A stretch of 64,000 bases of DNA. Source: Streptomyces sp. NBC_01232. GTDB lineage: Bacteria > Actinomycetota > Actinomycetes > Streptomycetales > Streptomycetaceae. Of the stretch, positions 1-8,562 are shown in pieces. The stretch's first letter is position 1, and each line of letters starts with the position of its first letter. The notes below the pieces were generated by a model. That model was not told the DNA's origin, did not search any database, and worked only from the letters and a program-made list of their open reading frames with translations. Both the position numbers and the translations under genes were made by a program. The DNA is taken from the NCBI RefSeq assembly GCF_035989885.1, contig NZ_CP108518.1:248001-312000 (forward strand). The letters are read 5' to 3'.

Positions 1-1039
1 GGCCGAGCGCCGGGTGCAGGAAGCGCTCGCGGCCGATGGCGTACAGGTAGCGGGCGGCGCACTGGTGGAAGGCCATCCCGCAGGCGAACGAGCCGGTGAG
101 CAGAAGCCATTGGAAGGCGTCCACGGCCCATGCGCCGATGAAGTGCCGGGTGGGGGCGAAGAAGAGGTCGAGGGGGTTGGCGGAGGCGGACAGTTCCACG
201 GACCCGGTCAGGCCGTTGCCGGCGATGGTCATCCAGGAGACGTAGATGTAGAAGAGGCCGACTCCGACGACGGAGATGAGCGTGGCCTTGGGAATGACCC
301 GCTTGGGGTCGCGGGACTCCTCGCCGTACATGGCGGTGGACTCGAAGCCGACCCAGGACCAGAAAGCGAAGAAGAGGCCGAGGCCGGCGGAGGTACCGGT
401 GAAGGCGTTCCGGGGGTCGACCGGCTCGAGGGGGATCCCGCCGGGGCCGCCGCCGGAGAGCAGTACGGCGGTGGCGACGGCGAACAGGACCGCGATCTCG
501 GCGACCAGCATCACGCCGAGTGCCTTGGCGGTCAGGTTGATGTCGAAGTGGGCGAGGCCGGCGGTGACGGCGAGCATCCCGGCCGCGTACAGCACCCAGG
601 GGAGGTCGACGCCGAGCTGGTCCTGGACCGTGGTGCGGGCGAAGTAGGAGAAGACGCCGACGATCGAGGCCTCGAAGACGACGTACGCGAGGACGGCGAG
701 CATGCCGGAGGCCATGCCGGCGATCCGGCCGAGTCCGTGGGAGATGTACCCGTAGAAGGCGCCCGCGGCGGTGATGCGCTTGGCCATGGCCACGTAGCCG
801 ACCGCGAAGACGGTGAGGACGACGGTGGCGAAGAGGTACCCGGCGGGGGCGCCGGTTCCGTTGCCGAAGCCGACCGCGATGGGGAGATTGCCGGTCATGG
901 CGGTGATGGGGGCGGCGGTGGCGACGGCCATGAAGACGACGCCGACCAGGCCGACGGAGTTGGCCTTGAGGCGCTGGACCTCGCCTGCGGGGCGGGCCGC
1001 CGGGGTGGATCGGGGGGTGCCGGTGGAACCGTTGGACAT
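1..1039 (-). CDS. APC-family amino acid permease, cut by the window edge
   Basis: Integral membrane transporter of the amino acid-polyamine-organocation superfamily, moving amino acids or amines across the cytoplasmic membrane. The protein starts at an ATG (1037-1039) with a short polar N-terminus (MSNGSTGTPRS...), followed by a first membrane segment containing VGVVFMAVATAAPITAMTGN, the APC entry motif. Several further hydrophobic helices follow, with the charged cytoplasmic loop YGEESRDPKRVIPKA that is typical of the family. About 346 residues are present; the C-terminus lies outside the window. It points away from the protease gene. The substrate cannot be told from sequence alone. The family call is solid. 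Confidence 0.85.
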   Translation of the reverse strand, partial: MSNGSTGTPRSTPAARPAGEVQRLKANSVGLVGVVFMAVATAAPITAMTGNLPIAVGFGNGTGAPAGYLFATVVLTVFAVGYVAMAKRITAAGAFYGYISHGLGRIAGMASGMLAVLAYVVFEASIVGVFSYFARTTVQDQLGVDLPWVLYAAGMLAVTAGLAHFDINLTAKALGVMLVAEIAVLFAVATAVLLSGGGPGGIPLEPVDPRNAFTGTSAGLGLFFAFWSWVGFESTAMYGEESRDPKRVIPKATLISVVGVGLFYIYVSWMTIAGNGLTGSVELSASANPLDLFFAPTRHFIGAWAVDAFQWLLLTGSFACGMAFHQCAARYLYAIGRERFLHPALG

Positions 1040-1358
1040 GTCGTCCTCTTCCGCTCGTGCTGGGTGTCCCGACGTGAGGCGGGCCACTCTGGCGGTAGGT
1101 GACGCGGCCCACAATCGGCATGCGGTCCGGTAATCGCCGTGTGGGGCCGACGAGTTGTCGGGGCATCAGGAGCGGTTCGTACGCCTTCGGCGGTGGGCAC
1201 GGCGGCGTGTCCGGCGGGCGGCCCGGGGGCGGCCGGGCAGGTGGGGCCGATCCGGACCTTGTCAGGGTCTGTTCAATCCGGGTGCTGGTGGGCGAGGATC
1301 ACGCCCGCCCCACCCGTTTTTCCTTCCCCACCACGCCTTCCCACCCCGGAGGATGTCC

Positions 1359-2411
1359 ATGACCCGCCGCACACCCCGCGGCATGCTCGCCGCGGCCACC
1401 GCCACCGTGGCGCTCTTCTCGCTCGCCGGCCCGGCCACCGCACAGTCCTCGGCCCCGACGGCCGACTCCACCGCGCCGCAGGGCCGGATCTTCATGGTCA
1501 ACCCCGTCCAGGCCACGGGCGACCAGGCACTCACCGACGGCAAGGACGCCGATTCCGCCGTCCCCGCCACCGCGTACGCCCTGGCCGCGCTGCGCAACCT
1601 GGACGGCGGCGGCGGACTCCACGGCCGCTGGGCCTCCGTACGCTCGGACACCGGCCCCTCGGCCAGGACCGGCGAGGCCGCCGGGTACACCCGTCACGAC
1701 GACCGGTTCGAGCAGGTCATGGCCTACTTCTGGGTCAACGAGACGCAGGAGTACCTCCAGTCCCTGGGCTTCGGCACCGAGCTGCGGGGCGCCAACGACC
1801 GGGTGCAGCCCGTACGGATCAACCAGTGGGGCGCGGACAACTCCTTCTTCACCGACAAGAAGGACGAGATCCGCTTCGGCAAGGGCGGGGTCGACGACGC
1901 CGAGGACGCCGAGGTGATCGTCCACGAGTACGGCCACGCGGTGCACAACGCGCAGGTCCCCGGCTTCGGCTCCTCTCCCGAGGCCGGCGCGATAGGCGAG
2001 GCCTTCGGTGACTACCTGGCGGTCGAGGTCGGCGCCCATGCGGACGCCGCATACGGCTGGCCGCGGCGGGCCGACCTGGCCTGCGTCGCCGACTGGGACG
2101 CGGCCTCCTACAGCGAGGCCCCGCACTGCCTGCGCCGCATCGACGGGAACAAGGTGTACGCCGACCTGGAGGGCGAGGTCCACGCGGACGGGGAGATCTG
2201 GTCCCGCGCCCTCTTCGACATCCGCAACGCCCTGGGCTCCCGGACCGCTGACCGCATCATTGTCAACGCCCAGTTCGGTTTCGCGCCGGACACGTCCTTC
2301 AAGGACGCGGCCCTGACGACGGTTTCGACCGCCCAGCGGATGTACGGCGCGAACGCTGCGGATGCCGTGCGTGCCGCGTTCAAGGCCCGGCAGATCCCCG
2401 GCGTCCAGTAA
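1359..2411 (+). CDS. Secreted zinc metalloprotease (M4/M36-like, HEYGH)
   Basis: Predicted exported peptidase of 350 residues. The N-terminus (about residues 1-29) is a Sec-type signal peptide ending in AGPATAQ. The zinc-binding motif HEYGH is at residues 189-193 and a probable third ligand glutamate lies in GEAFGDY (about residue 214); this gluzincin arrangement fits fungalysin/thermolysin-like catalytic domains. It is shorter than most M36 proteins, with no obvious C-terminal binding domain, and an N-terminal propeptide cannot be separated with confidence. The ATG at 1359 is chosen because GGAGG lies 6 bases upstream; another ATG two codons earlier overlaps that site. A strong hairpin follows the stop. 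Exact peptidase family is uncertain. Confidence 0.8.
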   Translation: MTRRTPRGMLAAATATVALFSLAGPATAQSSAPTADSTAPQGRIFMVNPVQATGDQALTDGKDADSAVPATAYALAALRNLDGGGGLHGRWASVRSDTGPSARTGEAAGYTRHDDRFEQVMAYFWVNETQEYLQSLGFGTELRGANDRVQPVRINQWGADNSFFTDKKDEIRFGKGGVDDAEDAEVIVHEYGHAVHNAQVPGFGSSPEAGAIGEAFGDYLAVEVGAHADAAYGWPRRADLACVADWDAASYSEAPHCLRRIDGNKVYADLEGEVHADGEIWSRALFDIRNALGSRTADRIIVNAQFGFAPDTSFKDAALTTVSTAQRMYGANAADAVRAAFKARQIPGVQ

Positions 2412-2424
2412 CGGCCGGGCCCTT

Positions 2425-2486
2425 CCCCGGACTCGGTGCACACCGCGTCCGGGGAGTGGTACCTCGCCCCGGCGGGCCCGCCGGGG
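2425..2486 (+). terminator. Double hairpin after the metalloprotease gene
   Basis: Two inverted repeats in series. Positions 2425-2438 pair with 2441-2454 (14 bp, one mismatch, 2-base loop) and 2467-2486 forms a second GC-rich palindrome. No U-tract follows, as is usual for actinobacterial terminators. It lies between the convergent protease and polysaccharide genes and could serve both. Confidence 0.6.
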
Positions 2487-2503
2487 CTTCCGCCGCTTCC
2501 GGC

Positions 2504-2545
2504 GGACTGTGGACTGCGGACTGCGGACTGCGGACTGCGGACTAC
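2504..2545. repeat. Heptanucleotide tandem repeat (GGACTGC)n
   Basis: Six consecutive 7-bp units: GGACTGT, four copies of GGACTGC, then GGACTAC. The last unit contains the stop codon of the convergent polysaccharide gene (CTA at 2542-2544 on the plus strand, TAG on the minus strand). Copy-number change by slippage would alter the 3' end and downstream hairpin spacing but not most of the protein. Confidence 0.9.
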
Positions 2546-4818
2546 AGGTCGCGGTGGACCTGAGAGGGCCAGATGTGGTCCTGCGGGCTGTGCGGGATCG
2601 GTGCCGAGTCATGGGGCGCCCAGGCGGGGTCCGCCTCGTAGCCGCTGTGCGGCTCGCCCGCGGGACCGTCCCAGGCCCCGGCAACCTGCGGCGCCCCGGG
2701 CGCGGGCGGGCGGCCGTACGAAGGGTCGGAGGGCCGGGGCGGCACCGCAATCAGCGGCTCGGAGGGGGTGGCGGGTGCCTGCAGGCTGCCGTAGCCCTCC
2801 ATCCGCTGCCAGCGCAGTCTGGAGCCGGCGACGGCGGTGAAGACGGACTGGATCACCACCAGGTACATGAGCTGGCGGTAGACGAACTGTTGCAGCGGCA
2901 GGCTCCACAGCGGGCCCGGCCGCTCCCCGTCCAGGCGGAACGCGTACAGGCCCATCAGGACCTGGAGGAGCAGGAACGCCGTCCACAGGCCGAGGATGCG
3001 CAGGGGGTCGAGGAAGACCAGGCCGTAGACGGCGAAGACGTCCACGATGGGTGCGAGCAGGGGCAGCAGGACCTGGAACATCAGCAGGTAGACCAGACCG
3101 CGTCGCCCGAGCTTGCCGGCCTGCCCCCGCTGGGCGAGGGCGCCCCGATGCTTCCACATGGCCTGGAGGGTGCCGTAGCACCACCGGTAGCGCTGCTTCC
3201 ACAGGGCACCGAGCGAGGCGGGCGCTTCCGTCCAGGCTTTGGCCCGCTCCTCGTAGACAACGCGCCAGCCGTCCCGGCACAGGGCCATGGTGAGGTCGGT
3301 GTCCTCGGCGAGTGTGGTGTCGCTGACACCGCCGACCCGCAGCAGTGCCTCTCGGCGGAACGCGCCGACGGCGCCCGGCACGGTGGGCATGCACTCGGCG
3401 AGGTCGAACAGGCGGCGGTCCAGGTTGAAGCCGACGACGTACTCGATGTGCTGCCAGCGTCCGAGCAGCCCTCCCCGGTTGATCACCTTGGCGTTGCCGG
3501 AGACCGCGCCCACCCGGCGGTGGGCGAAGGGCTGGACGAGCATGCGGACGGCGTCCGGTTCGAAGACGGTGTCGCCGTCGACCATGACGAGCAGATTGCA
3601 GGAGGCGGCCGCGATACCCGTGTTGAGGGCGGCCGGCTTTCCGGCGTTCTGCTGCCGGATGACCCGTACGCCGGGCAACCGGAGGGCTTCGACGATGTCG
3701 GCGGTGCCGTCCGTGGAGCCGTCGTCGACGACGATGACCTCGAGTTGATGGTCGGAGGCCACGAGGGAGCGGACGGCCGCCTCGATGCCGGCGCTCTCGT
3801 TGTAGGCGGGGACGATGACGCTCACGGGTTCGGTGACCGGAGCTCCCCAGGGCTTTCGGCGCATCCGTACGTGCCGGCGTGCGGCAACGAAGACGGCGAC
3901 CGCACGCAGCAGGCTGATCGCGCCCGCTGCCCACAGCAGCCACGAGAGGGCTTCGAGGATCCAGTCACTGGTACGGATCGCGGTGATCAGGGCGAGGCCC
4001 TGCCACCGGTCTGTGGTCGCGGCGGGCTGCACGGCCCCCCGGAGTGCGACCGCATCGCCCACCGTGGCGAACGTCCAGCCGGAGGCCTTCAGCCGCGGCA
4101 CGAGCTGTTCGAGCGCGGCGACTGTCTGCGTGCGGTCTCCGCCTGAATCGTGCAGGAGCACGATCTGCCCGGAGGTGTCCTTGGGGGTGGCGCCGGCGAC
4201 GATCTGTTCTACGCCCGGGCGTCGCCAGTCCTCGCTGTCCAGGGTCGTCAGGATGGTCAGGTACCCCTCCTGCCCGGCCTGGACGACGGCGCTCCAGTCG
4301 GCGTCGTCGAGCGCCTTGGCGGTGGAGGAGTACGGCGGGCGCAGCAGCGGCGTGGTGACGCCGGTGGCGCCGGCGATGACGAGTTGGGTCTCGCGCAGTT
4401 CCAGGGAACGCCGCCAGGCGGACGCGGCGCCGAGATCGGTGTGGGTGAAGCTGTGCAGGCCGATCTGGTGGCCCTCGTCGACGATCCGGCGGGCGAGGTC
4501 GGGATTCTCGGCGACCCGGGTGCCGACGGTGAAGAAGGTCGCGGGCACGGCGTTGCGGCGCAGCACGTCGAGGATCTTCGGGGTCCAGACGGGGTCGGGG
4601 CCGTCGTCGAAGGTCAGAGCGATCGTGCGGGCCGCCGGGGCAGCGGTGCGGGCCGCCTCCCCCTCGATCACCGGCCCGCCGGAGCTGATCCCCGCCGGCA
4701 CGGACGTCCCCGGGCCTTGCTCACGGTGAGCCCCGTCGGGGGTGGAGTCGAACAGGTGCTGGGTGTAGCCCTGGAGGAGCAGCGCCGCCGAAAGGGTGAG
4801 CACGAGGGTGGTCAGCAA
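2542..4818 (-). CDS. Bifunctional polysaccharide deacetylase / GT2 glycosyltransferase
   Basis: 758-residue membrane protein joining two activities of extracellular polysaccharide synthesis. A short N-terminal membrane segment is followed by a NodB-type carbohydrate esterase domain (about 65-260) with TFDDGPDP (DD at 71-72) and HSFTH (H122, H126), which binds the metal. After another membrane helix comes a processive GT2 domain (about 330-560) with VSVIVPAYNE, VDDGSTDGT, VDGD, EDTD and QRYRW, the D,D,D,Q-x-x-R-W signature of cellulose, chitin and poly-GlcNAc synthases. C-terminal helices would form the export channel. The order resembles poly-N-acetylglucosamine systems, but the polymer is unknown. 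The start is a TTG; the frame is open upstream to a stop at 4987-4989 with no ATG or GTG, so a CTG start or slightly longer protein is possible. Confidence 0.88.
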   Translation of the reverse strand: MLTTLVLTLSAALLLQGYTQHLFDSTPDGAHREQGPGTSVPAGISSGGPVIEGEAARTAAPAARTIALTFDDGPDPVWTPKILDVLRRNAVPATFFTVGTRVAENPDLARRIVDEGHQIGLHSFTHTDLGAASAWRRSLELRETQLVIAGATGVTTPLLRPPYSSTAKALDDADWSAVVQAGQEGYLTILTTLDSEDWRRPGVEQIVAGATPKDTSGQIVLLHDSGGDRTQTVAALEQLVPRLKASGWTFATVGDAVALRGAVQPAATTDRWQGLALITAIRTSDWILEALSWLLWAAGAISLLRAVAVFVAARRHVRMRRKPWGAPVTEPVSVIVPAYNESAGIEAAVRSLVASDHQLEVIVVDDGSTDGTADIVEALRLPGVRVIRQQNAGKPAALNTGIAAASCNLLVMVDGDTVFEPDAVRMLVQPFAHRRVGAVSGNAKVINRGGLLGRWQHIEYVVGFNLDRRLFDLAECMPTVPGAVGAFRREALLRVGGVSDTTLAEDTDLTMALCRDGWRVVYEERAKAWTEAPASLGALWKQRYRWCYGTLQAMWKHRGALAQRGQAGKLGRRGLVYLLMFQVLLPLLAPIVDVFAVYGLVFLDPLRILGLWTAFLLLQVLMGLYAFRLDGERPGPLWSLPLQQFVYRQLMYLVVIQSVFTAVAGSRLRWQRMEGYGSLQAPATPSEPLIAVPPRPSDPSYGRPPAPGAPQVAGAWDGPAGEPHSGYEADPAWAPHDSAPIPHSPQDHIWPSQVHRDL

Positions 4819-4986
4819 CAGCCAGTGGGTGCGCAGGGGACGTTGCGTACGGTGCTGTGCCTGCCGTGGGGGCGGCGGCGACGGTTCTTCGACAAGGGGT
4901 GGGACTTCCTGCCTGCTGCGTGGGGCGGTGCGGTGCCGACTGCGTGCACTGTGCTGGGCCTGTCCGGCGTGACGGACGTGGCTGGC

Positions 4987-5544
4987 TCAGGGACGGCCGG
5001 TGGGCTTGCCGCCACCCTGGCCGGGGGGAGCGGTGACGCGGCCGCGGCCGCCGCCGCGAGGCGACGGAGCCGGGTCTGCCGGTCCGGTCGCGGCCTTCGT
5101 CGGGCCCTGCCCGTTGCCGGGCGTCCCCTTGTCGGTCACGGTCGCGGCGGCCGGGGCAGGCGCGGCGCCACTGTGCGAGGCTGCCGGGGCGGGGCGTCTG
5201 CTGCTGCTCGCCGGACCACGGGTGGAGGGGCCTGCGGTGCCGGTCCCTGGTGTGTCCCCGGGCGCGGGGGTGTGGGGAGCCCGGGCGGAGGGCAGCAAAG
5301 GTGACTGGAAGGTGGGGCCGCCCAGCAGGGTGCTCATGAGCAGCACGACATAGGCGACGGCCGGTACCACCAGCAGGTAGCCCCAGCGACGCACCCGGCG
5401 CTGTCTGCGCCCCGACGTGTCGACGAAGACGGGGGCCTCGGCGGCGGCCGGGACCGGCGGCACCTGCGCCGTGCCGTACGCACCGATATCACCGGGGAAA
5501 AGCTCCATCGTGTCCGGATCCGGGATGCCGAAAGGTGGGTGCAT
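4987..5544 (-). CDS. Small single-pass protein with proline-rich exterior, partner of the polysaccharide gene
   Basis: 185-residue protein of unknown function. The N-terminal 60 residues are cytoplasmic, with a basic patch (GRRQRRVRRWG) before one membrane helix (YLLVVPAVAYVVLLMSTLL). The remaining C-terminal half is a low-complexity Pro/Ala/Ser/Thr/Gly tail that would sit outside. It lies directly upstream of, and in the same frame as, the deacetylase-synthase gene, separated by about 170 bases, so co-transcription is likely. It may be an accessory or scaffold for the synthase. The start ATG at 5544 gives the compact MHPPFGIPDP N-terminus; an upstream extension is open but has poor composition. 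Confidence 0.65.
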   Translation of the reverse strand: MHPPFGIPDPDTMELFPGDIGAYGTAQVPPVPAAAEAPVFVDTSGRRQRRVRRWGYLLVVPAVAYVVLLMSTLLGGPTFQSPLLPSARAPHTPAPGDTPGTGTAGPSTRGPASSSRRPAPAASHSGAAPAPAAATVTDKGTPGNGQGPTKAATGPADPAPSPRGGGRGRVTAPPGQGGGKPTGRP

Positions 5545-5989
5545 GCGTGGTGGCCTCTGGATCGGGAAGCGGAGCGACTGATGCCGGGGGCGCGCTCGAG
5601 AGGGCACCCCATGCCCTTCAGCGCTGGAACCACCTTCCGTGTCACACCCGGTGCCGAACCAGTCCCCTTCCGTACGGTGTCGGCCGGGATGCCCCGGTCG
5701 ACACCGATCCACCCGCTCCGCCCCGCTTGACCGGCCGGCCGAGCGCTTCGTCCCGAAGGACCCGTCCGTCCCTAGGCACACGTCGGCGGCGCTGCGCGAG
5801 GGAGTGCGGGCCGGCGGGGGGCCCGCGCGTACTTGTCCGACAGCAGGTGACCCGCCCTGGGAGTCACCACCTCAAGCGCCCTGGACGTCTCCGTCACCTC
5901 GGACCCCACGGCCCCGTCCCGCCTGGCCTGTCAGCGAAGACGGCCCCGGGGGGCGTGGACAACTCCACCACATGACGCTCAGGGGCTGC

Positions 5990-6150
5990 GAGTCTCGGTC
6001 ACCTTGCCGGTGTTCCGATCCTTGCTGCGGTGCCAGTCGAACGTCACCGCTCCGTTGGGCGCAACCCACTTGGACGTCATGACCGTCACGCGGCCCTGGC
6101 CGTCCACCGTCCCTAGAACGATCCCTCCGTGCGGCCCGCGCCCAGGACGG
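5990..6150 (-). pseudogene. C-terminal scrap of an unidentified protein
   Basis: On the minus strand a short frame reads GIVLGTVDGQGRVTVMTSK and continues to FDWHRSKDRNTGKVTETRSP before a TGA. The composition looks like a genuine protein tail, but no start or N-terminal part is found upstream and neighbouring frames are disrupted. I do not recognise the family. The rest of 5545-6514 shows no convincing gene. Confidence 0.3.
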
Positions 6151-6514
6151 CGGGTCGTACAGGGTCTCCCGTGTGGCCCGCCGCCGTACCCGGATCATCA
6201 TGGCGACGCGGACGGCGGCGTGGTCAGGGAGGTGAGAGCGGCCCGCCAGAGCCGTGCCCGTGGCCTGCTTCCACAACTGCTTCAGGGCACGAGGCCGGTT
6301 GCCGAGGTCGAGATCACGGGGGACGTTCAGACTCTCGGTCAAAGGTCCCCAGGAGCGCTTCCCATCCGCGCTCGCGGGCGCAGCCCACGGACCTGCAGTT
6401 CCCGGACCGGCCGCGCGGCAGGCGCTGGGGTGCCCGGATCGTCAGCGTGGAGGAGCTGCTCCGCTTCCTCGGTGGGCTGCGTAGAGTACCTGCGGTCATC
6501 GAACGGAGAAGACG

Positions 6515-7138
6515 TTGGACGCGGTCGAGTTCCCTCTCAGCGCTCGGGTGCGCCGGGCCCGGCGCTGGCTCGTGGTCACGAGCGCGGCGGGGGCTGTGGT
6601 TGCGGGAGCCGCCGTGGCATCTGTGGTGGCCGACGCTTCGGGCCGGATGTCGGTGTCGCGGACGGTTCAGTCGGGCCTGGTGCTGGTGACGCTGTTCCTG
6701 CTGCCCGTCGCGTGGGTGGGAGTGCGCGCCGTCTGGGCGCTGCGCGGGCGTGCCGAGCTGTTCGCCGCCGCCAGTGAGCATCGCCGGCGGCGTCCCACCG
6801 ACCGGCAGCTGGTCGACCACCTGCGCGACGAGCACCCGCTCACCCCTCTGTGGTGGATGCTGGCCGTCCTCGGCGGCCTCGGCACGCTCTGCCTCGGGCT
6901 CGCGCTTCCGTTCGCCCTGGCAGACGGGGCCGTACTCGCCGGTGCACTGCTCGGCGCCGGACTGGCCGCTTCCCTGACCGTCCTGGTCCTCGCCGTGCCC
7001 GGGATCCGCCGCGCCGACCGCCAAGGCGCGCTGGACCGGAAACGGCGCAGCGAACTGTGGTCGCTGCCGAACGCCGTCGAACGCCGGCTGGCTGTCCCCC
7101 TCCTCGGCACCGGCGACGGGGCACACTCCGGCACCTGA
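6515..7138 (+). CDS. Multi-pass membrane protein, unknown function
   Basis: 207 residues with about four hydrophobic segments: VVTSAAGAVVAGAAVASVVA near the N-terminus, SGLVLVTLFLLPVAWVGV, then after a basic cytoplasmic loop (EHRRRRPTDRQLVDHLRDEHPLT) two more helices around residues 112-165. The C-terminus is charged (GIRRADRQGALDRKRRSEL). Start is TTG at 6515 preceded by CGGAGAAG. No domain is recognised and neighbours give no clue; it is an isolated gene between non-coding stretches. Confidence 0.6.
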   Translation: MDAVEFPLSARVRRARRWLVVTSAAGAVVAGAAVASVVADASGRMSVSRTVQSGLVLVTLFLLPVAWVGVRAVWALRGRAELFAAASEHRRRRPTDRQLVDHLRDEHPLTPLWWMLAVLGGLGTLCLGLALPFALADGAVLAGALLGAGLAASLTVLVLAVPGIRRADRQGALDRKRRSELWSLPNAVERRLAVPLLGTGDGAHSGT

Positions 7139-7409
7139 GCACACAGCCAGGGACCGGCTCTGCATCCTCACGGGTCAGCGAAGACGGTCAGCGCGCAGAG
7201 ACTGACCACGGCTGATCAGCGTGCCCGGCATCTGGCACACCCGCAGGTCACACCGCAACAATGACGGCAAAGGCGGCTGGCGGCGCACACCACCCCTCCT
7301 CCGCCCCGGACTGCACACCCCAAACTGATCACTCCCGCCGGCCCAACAGCGCACGTCGTTGGACCAGCCCGGACATGCCGCGGTCACGAGCAGCTGTGGA
7401 GCATGGCGA

Positions 7410-7438
7410 AGAGCCGCCACCTGTCGGGCGGCGGCTCT
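7410..7438 (-). terminator. Hairpin downstream of the HNH remnant
   Basis: AGAGCCGCC (7410-7418) pairs perfectly with GGCGGCTCT (7430-7438), 11-base loop. It sits just past the stop of the HNH fragment, consistent with the former 3' end of that gene. The region 7139-7452 otherwise holds nothing I can recognise. Confidence 0.45.
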
Positions 7439-7452
7439 CACCTTCGGCTGTC

Positions 7453-7740
7453 CTATGGGGCGGGGGTGAACTCCACGCCGGTGCCGCCGCAGCCGGCCGC
7501 GATGTCGAGCAGCCGGTCCTTCTCCGCCTCGTCGACCGCCAGGCCCCACCGGATCTTGGTCGCGGTCCACTCGGCGCCGTACCGGCACAGCGCGTCCGGC
7601 GACGGCGGCAGCCACTCCGCCGGATCCTGATCCGCCTTCGACCGGTTCGAACGCGCCGTCACCGCCACCAGCGACGCCGGCTGCCCCTGGTCGTTCGCGT
7701 ACGCCTCCCACCGGGCCCGGGTCCATTCCGCCGCCCCAGC
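7453..7740 (-). pseudogene. HNH endonuclease (DUF1524/GmrSD-C-like), N-terminally truncated
   Basis: About 95 residues of the C-terminal half of a secreted or cytoplasmic HNH nuclease of the DUF1524 group: EAYANDQGQPASLVAVTARS, then NRSKADQDPAEWLPP and YGAEWTATKIRWGLAVDEAE. The family motif RSNRSKADQDP...W is intact, but the sequence ends abruptly near 7740, before the catalytic histidine region, and no start codon or signal peptide is present. It is therefore a remnant. Confidence 0.65.
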
Positions 7741-7899
7741 TGGCGGGGAGCGTCATTCGAAGTGTCCGGTATTCCGGGTGGTGCCCCGCTTGCCGGGAGC
7801 CGGCCGACCCCACTACCTGGCGGCCCGTGACCGCCGGCCTCCCGCGCCTTCGTGACCACGGCAGTCAGCGAATGCGGTTCAGGGTGTTGCTGATGGATG

Positions 7900-8562
7900 T
7901 CAGGAGTTGCGTGGGGTTACCAGGCCGGATTCGTAGGCGAGGATCACGAGCTGGGCGCGGTCGCGGGCGTGGAGTTTGGTCATGGCCCGGTTGACGTGGG
8001 TTTTCGCGGTCAGTGGGCTGATCACCATGTGGTCCGCGATCTCGTCGTTGGACAGGCCCTGTGCGACCAGCACGACGGCTTCGCGTTCTCGGCCGGTCAG
8101 CCCTTCCAGCCCCTGCCCGGTGGTATTCGGGAGCGGCTGGCTGACGTACCGGTTGATGAGCTTGCGGGTGATAGAGGGCGCAAGCAGGGCGTCTCCGCGC
8201 GTGGCCACGCGTACGGCGTGCAGGAAGTCCTCCGGCTCGATGTCCTTGACGAGGAATCCGGCGGCGCCTGCGGACAGGGCGTTGAAGACGTATTCGTCCA
8301 GGCCGTAGTTGGTGAGGATGACGACGTGGACGCCGGCCAGCGCCGGGTCGGCCGCGATGCGCCGGGTCGTCTCGATGCCGTCGAGGACCGGCATCTGGAT
8401 GTCGATGAGTGCGACGTCGGGCAGGTGCTTTCCGGCGAGCTCCAGGCCCTCCTGCCCGTTGGCGGCTTCGGCCACGACCTCGATGTCGTCTTCGAGGTCG
8501 AGGAACGCGCGGAATCCGCTGCGGATGAGCGGCTGGTCGTCGACCAGCAGGACACGGATCAC
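7900..8562 (-). CDS. NarL/FixJ-type response regulator
   Basis: 220-residue DNA-binding regulator of a two-component system. The receiver domain (about 1-120) has the acidic pair D8-D9, phospho-acceptor D54 in VALIDIQMP, T84 and K106. The C-terminal LuxR-type helix-turn-helix (about 150-210) contains LTGREREAVVLVAQGLSNDE and TAKTHVNRAMTKLHARDR. The start is GTG at 8562, which overlaps the stop of the upstream kinase as GTGA, so the two are translationally coupled and form a cognate pair. Targets are unknown; the divergent gene at 9880 is the obvious candidate. Confidence 0.93.
   Translation of the reverse strand: MIRVLLVDDQPLIRSGFRAFLDLEDDIEVVAEAANGQEGLELAGKHLPDVALIDIQMPVLDGIETTRRIAADPALAGVHVVILTNYGLDEYVFNALSAGAAGFLVKDIEPEDFLHAVRVATRGDALLAPSITRKLINRYVSQPLPNTTGQGLEGLTGREREAVVLVAQGLSNDEIADHMVISPLTAKTHVNRAMTKLHARDRAQLVILAYESGLVTPRNS

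Noticed and set aside
14..1102. Long plus-strand open frame opposite the APC permease
   Set aside because: Its product is low-complexity Gly/Glu/Asp, as expected for the antisense of a GC-rich gene; the minus frame has clear permease motifs.
2362..4146. Plus-strand open frames opposite the deacetylase-synthase gene
   Set aside because: The minus strand carries complete NodB and GT2 motifs; the plus products have no protein-like pattern.
5931..7187. 14-bp direct repeat GTCAGCGAAGACGG at about 5930 and 7174 flanking the membrane-protein gene
   Set aside because: Short, no inverted ends, no integrase nearby; likely chance in this composition, so not called as attachment sites.
7202..7875. Similar TGACCACGGC...TCAGCG pieces on both sides of the HNH remnant
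   Set aside because: Too imperfect to claim a target duplication.
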